NCBI GenBank assembly: GCA_026929865.2
Contig: CM049403.1
Location: 23,678,001-23,742,000 of the forward strand
Source of the DNA: Hyperoplus lanceolatus
Lineage: Eukaryota > Chordata > Actinopteri > Uranoscopiformes > Ammodytidae
Length of the DNA stretch: 64,000 nt
Reading direction: 5' to 3'
The position numbers were made by a program, and so were the translations under genes. This document shows positions 60,373-64,000 of this stretch, piece after piece (positions within the stretch are counted from its first letter, which is position 1; every line of letters begins with the position of its first letter). A model generated the notes under the pieces. It was not told the DNA's origin, ran no database searches, and saw only the letters and a program-made list of their open reading frames with translations.

Positions 60373-61867
60373 TATATTGCTGCTTGTCTCACATTTTTAA
60401 CACATTTTCTTGAAACCTTTCATCGAAGTGTTCCACTCTAAACTAAACTTTTTCACATACCGTTCTTAATCACCTTCAGTTTTGACAGATTGATTTCAAC
60501 CAGTTTTTTGTTGCAATAACAATCTCTACCGATCATATTTATTGAGCTGTAGTCAATAAGGTTATAATAATAGTTTTCATAATGCTGATATTATCATCAT
60601 CAACATAGTAAGTGCTGTTAAAAAGAAGTACAGCCCCTGCAAAGAGTATATTACTCTTGATCTTGCTTGTTTTTTTCCATTTTTGAAGCATATGATGACG
60701 GACTGGAAATAATTAGTTTATCTGTCCTCATGCACTCTTCCGCACAACACACATTTAATTTCTACCCAGCAGAGTATACCTGAAAGTCACAGGAAGAAAT
60801 ATGACTAATTTAGCAGCCAGCCTTTCAGAGAGTCATGATGACATCAGCCTGGTTGGGCAGGGAGGGGGATCAAAGTGTCTTTATAATGTCAACCCACCAA
60901 TAAAAAAAACTTCAAATGGAGATTGCTAATGAACGCCAAGTTGGACATATTTATAGGCCTGATGGAGCAACCACATGTGTGTAATAACACGGCAAAAAAA
61001 GCAGTGGAGAAAAGTAGAGTGCACACTATAATCGTCCAAATCCCTTTAACCCTGCACCCTGCAGTTCTCATTAATTCCTAGACAGAGATGGCCTTCATCG
61101 TCTTCGCTTTACCTCGTATAGTTAGAGGTTTTACAGTTAGTTTTGGCAAACAGAGGTTCATATACATCAATGTGGATATTTAGCTTCTGCTTATTGGGCT
61201 GTGATGAGGTAGGAGTGTGAGAAATGGCATTGTTTAGGACAAGTTTCAGTCATCTCCCTTCTGCTATAGTTATCTCATGCTATTCAGCTACTCGTAGCGC
61301 CATATTCGGTCTTTTCACTTGTTGTTCTTTATCCTATCCTTTAATATTCTGTGTCGTCTTTTTATATTTCCCCCTGATCCCCAGACCCATCTTGCCATGT
61401 CTAGTTCCTTCCTGTTCTGTCATTAGATTCAGGGAATGAGATGATTTAAAATATGAGTCCTCACAATATTTTCACTGTTGTAGCTCTCACTACCTCTCAA
61501 TATATTACACCATTGTGGGGCTATGTTGCATGTAGTAGGAGCAGGAGCAGGGTTTCCCCCAGTGTATTCCAGGCATGGCTGTCCACCAAGCACAAATTGA
61601 CCCCCCACCATGCCAAGCATAGTAGATTTTATTTTATATTTGTTTATAACTCCAGTCTCCATCTGCTCCGTGAGGCTCTCTTCTCATCTGCGTCTCACAG
61701 TCGTAAATGCGACCGGAAACAAAGATTATACCTAACTTTAAAGTGGTCTGTCCAATCTGAAGTTAGAGCAGATATGATCAGTTAATTATCCAGCAGCTTC
61801 AGGGAGAGATGTAAAACATGTAAAACAGTTCATCCTCCAGGAGAGGATTGAGAATATTTTTTTTATA
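60373..61867. other. No gene recognised
   Basis: Intron. CAGGGTTTCCCCCAGTGTATTC near 61549 resembles a common fish MITE end, but no partner end was found. Confidence 0.45.
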
Positions 61868-62528
<661 letters not shown>

Positions 62529-62530
62529 TA

Positions 62531-64000
62531 TATATGTATATTATACATACAACATTATTTCATTACTTATCTTTGCTCTTTTTTATGTTTGTGTACCAAC
62601 ACGTATTTAATCAAAACTGACTCAAAAATTCAGAATTTTCTGTCCATAATCTAAAAATGTATGGTGTTTTATTCAAGCTTTTTATCTAGTCTATTTCTGT
62701 AAAACCGATCCAGAGGCAAATCAGCAGCACAAAATGTCCAACTGAAGATTTGAGTCAACTTTCAACCTGAGTTACTTAACCAACTTTTTTAAAAAAACTG
62801 AAGAGCTCTGACCTTTGGCAGCGTCTCAGCAGGTGTACTAGCAGTACGGGCCCCAGCCCATGTCAACACACTGAGATGTGACGCACAGCTCACTCTACAC
62901 AAGGTCAAAGGTCACTGCAATGCAAACTGCCCGCATGTTGCCACATAATGTAAATGGAGAGTCACGTTAGATCTGGCACAGCACTATAGTCAAGTTCACT
63001 CTGAGTACGAGTCAGCTTGCCGTATAAGCTGACTTTATCAATGGTCTCCTTTTCGTTGATTCCCATATTAAGCATAAGTATCTCTTTCTCTGTGTCTCCC
63101 ATATCTCCTTTATATGTTTATAATCTCAAAAGAACTACACATTCAGTAAGGGTTTCCCTTATTATTACATAGTTTCAAAAGAAAATTCTTAAATCAAGGT
63201 CCATTTACTAGCTTTTACATGTGCTTTCCGCCATATCTGACAGTCCTCCTCAGAGGGTTAGGTTGAAGTTTTGATAAAAAGTTTTAAAGTGAGTACGATG
63301 GTCTGGTAATCCGTTAACAAGTAGTTGTACAGTAAATTAAGGGAAGATGGCTTCCTGTCTCGGTTCAAACATTATCAACGCTCTTCCCAGTCGATGCTAT
63401 TACTGGTTTTGTCTGATGTTCACAGACAGCTGCTCCATTCCACAGATGTTCTCCACAGCTGTTGCAGGTGATGTCATGATGATGTCACACATCCCTCTAG
63501 TTTTCTTGATATTTATTCATTATATTACATTTTTCTCAGATATCAACAGCGAAGGATTATAAATACTTTATATATATTCAGCAAAAACAATCTGGTGGAT
63601 TGCCCCCATTTAATGATTCTAAGCAAATACATTTTACAATAATCTGTACTCTTGTGACGATAATGTTGACCCTGGGTGTTAGGACTGACAGGAATGATGA
63701 CGTGACTGTGGCTGTTCACTGGACTTGTTCCCAAATCTTTGCCAATTCACGGCTGACGCCTGAACCAGCTGAACCGCAGGACGCCTTAGCCTCGAGCCTC
63801 CGGAGTCAACACTCTCCGTTCCTACAGCAAACACATCTAAACACAAATCCCACTGCGTCCACAAGCTCTTGCCAGCTAGTTTCATGCTTGTATCTTTTTA
63901 GCATATTTCATCACTTGTGTCCTAGTCTCTTATTTGGTTAAGAAACAGACTTGCAGAGAGTTGGGCCGGGGATAATTGCAGGCCGGAGAGAAGGTCGATG
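62531..64000. other. No gene recognised
   Basis: No PDE4 shared exon, such as one encoding the SQRRESFLYRSDSDY segment known in PDE4, could be seen. The short ORFs at 63600-63941 have no domain. Confidence 0.5.

Overview
The window looks like intronic and upstream DNA of a teleost fish nuclear genome. It is AT-rich and intron-sized, full of long dinucleotide and tetranucleotide microsatellites, and loaded with transposon types common in ray-finned fish: hAT-like, Tc1-like, THAP/YqaJ two-gene DNA elements, Ty3/gypsy, LINE 3' ends and tRNA-derived SINEs. I see no bacterial genes, rRNA or functional tRNA genes.

The host content is best explained as the 5' half of one plus-strand cAMP phosphodiesterase 4 (PDE4) gene. 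Five candidate alternative N-terminal coding exons lie at 3958-4157, 5638-5840, 46692-46927, 50908-50984 and 57715-57848. Each ends at a GT donor in the same codon phase, with two bases of the last codon in the exon. That is what exons spliced interchangeably onto one shared downstream PDE4 exon require. Four resemble known PDE4 isoform N-termini that I recall (B1/D7-type, A4/C1/D4-type, B3/C/D5-type, D3-type); the fifth is placed by orientation and phase only. No shared UCR or catalytic exon was seen, so those probably lie beyond position 64000. The paralog is unresolved; pde4c fits best from memory.

About 5.8-10.2 kb is plain intron. From 10.2 to 24.9 kb there is a transposon-dense block: a nonautonomous hAT-like element (10536-11512), then a decayed two-gene DNA transposon (12761-16783) with a THAP-transposase remnant and a convergent YqaJ-nuclease remnant. 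Next comes a Ty3/gypsy element whose gag (17049-17768) and intact 1522-codon pol (17792-22360) overlap at a convincing -1 frameshift signal. Behind it, at 24.4-24.9 kb, a short segment occurs twice, the second time with a GT-AG intron precisely missing.

From 26.7 to 32.6 kb a 5.9-kb hAT-like element with an exact 8-bp target duplication is a nest. It contains a long-TIR MITE and a young, internally deleted gypsy element on the minus strand with near-identical 192-bp LTRs, PBS, PPT and its own 5-bp target duplication. The remaining introns hold further MITEs, LINE tails, SINEs, a Tc1-type deletion derivative that keeps a tiny open reading frame (44121-44984), and a Tc1 3' remnant at 62 kb. The host exons would work together through alternative promoters giving differently targeted PDE4 enzymes; the mobile elements are independent passengers.
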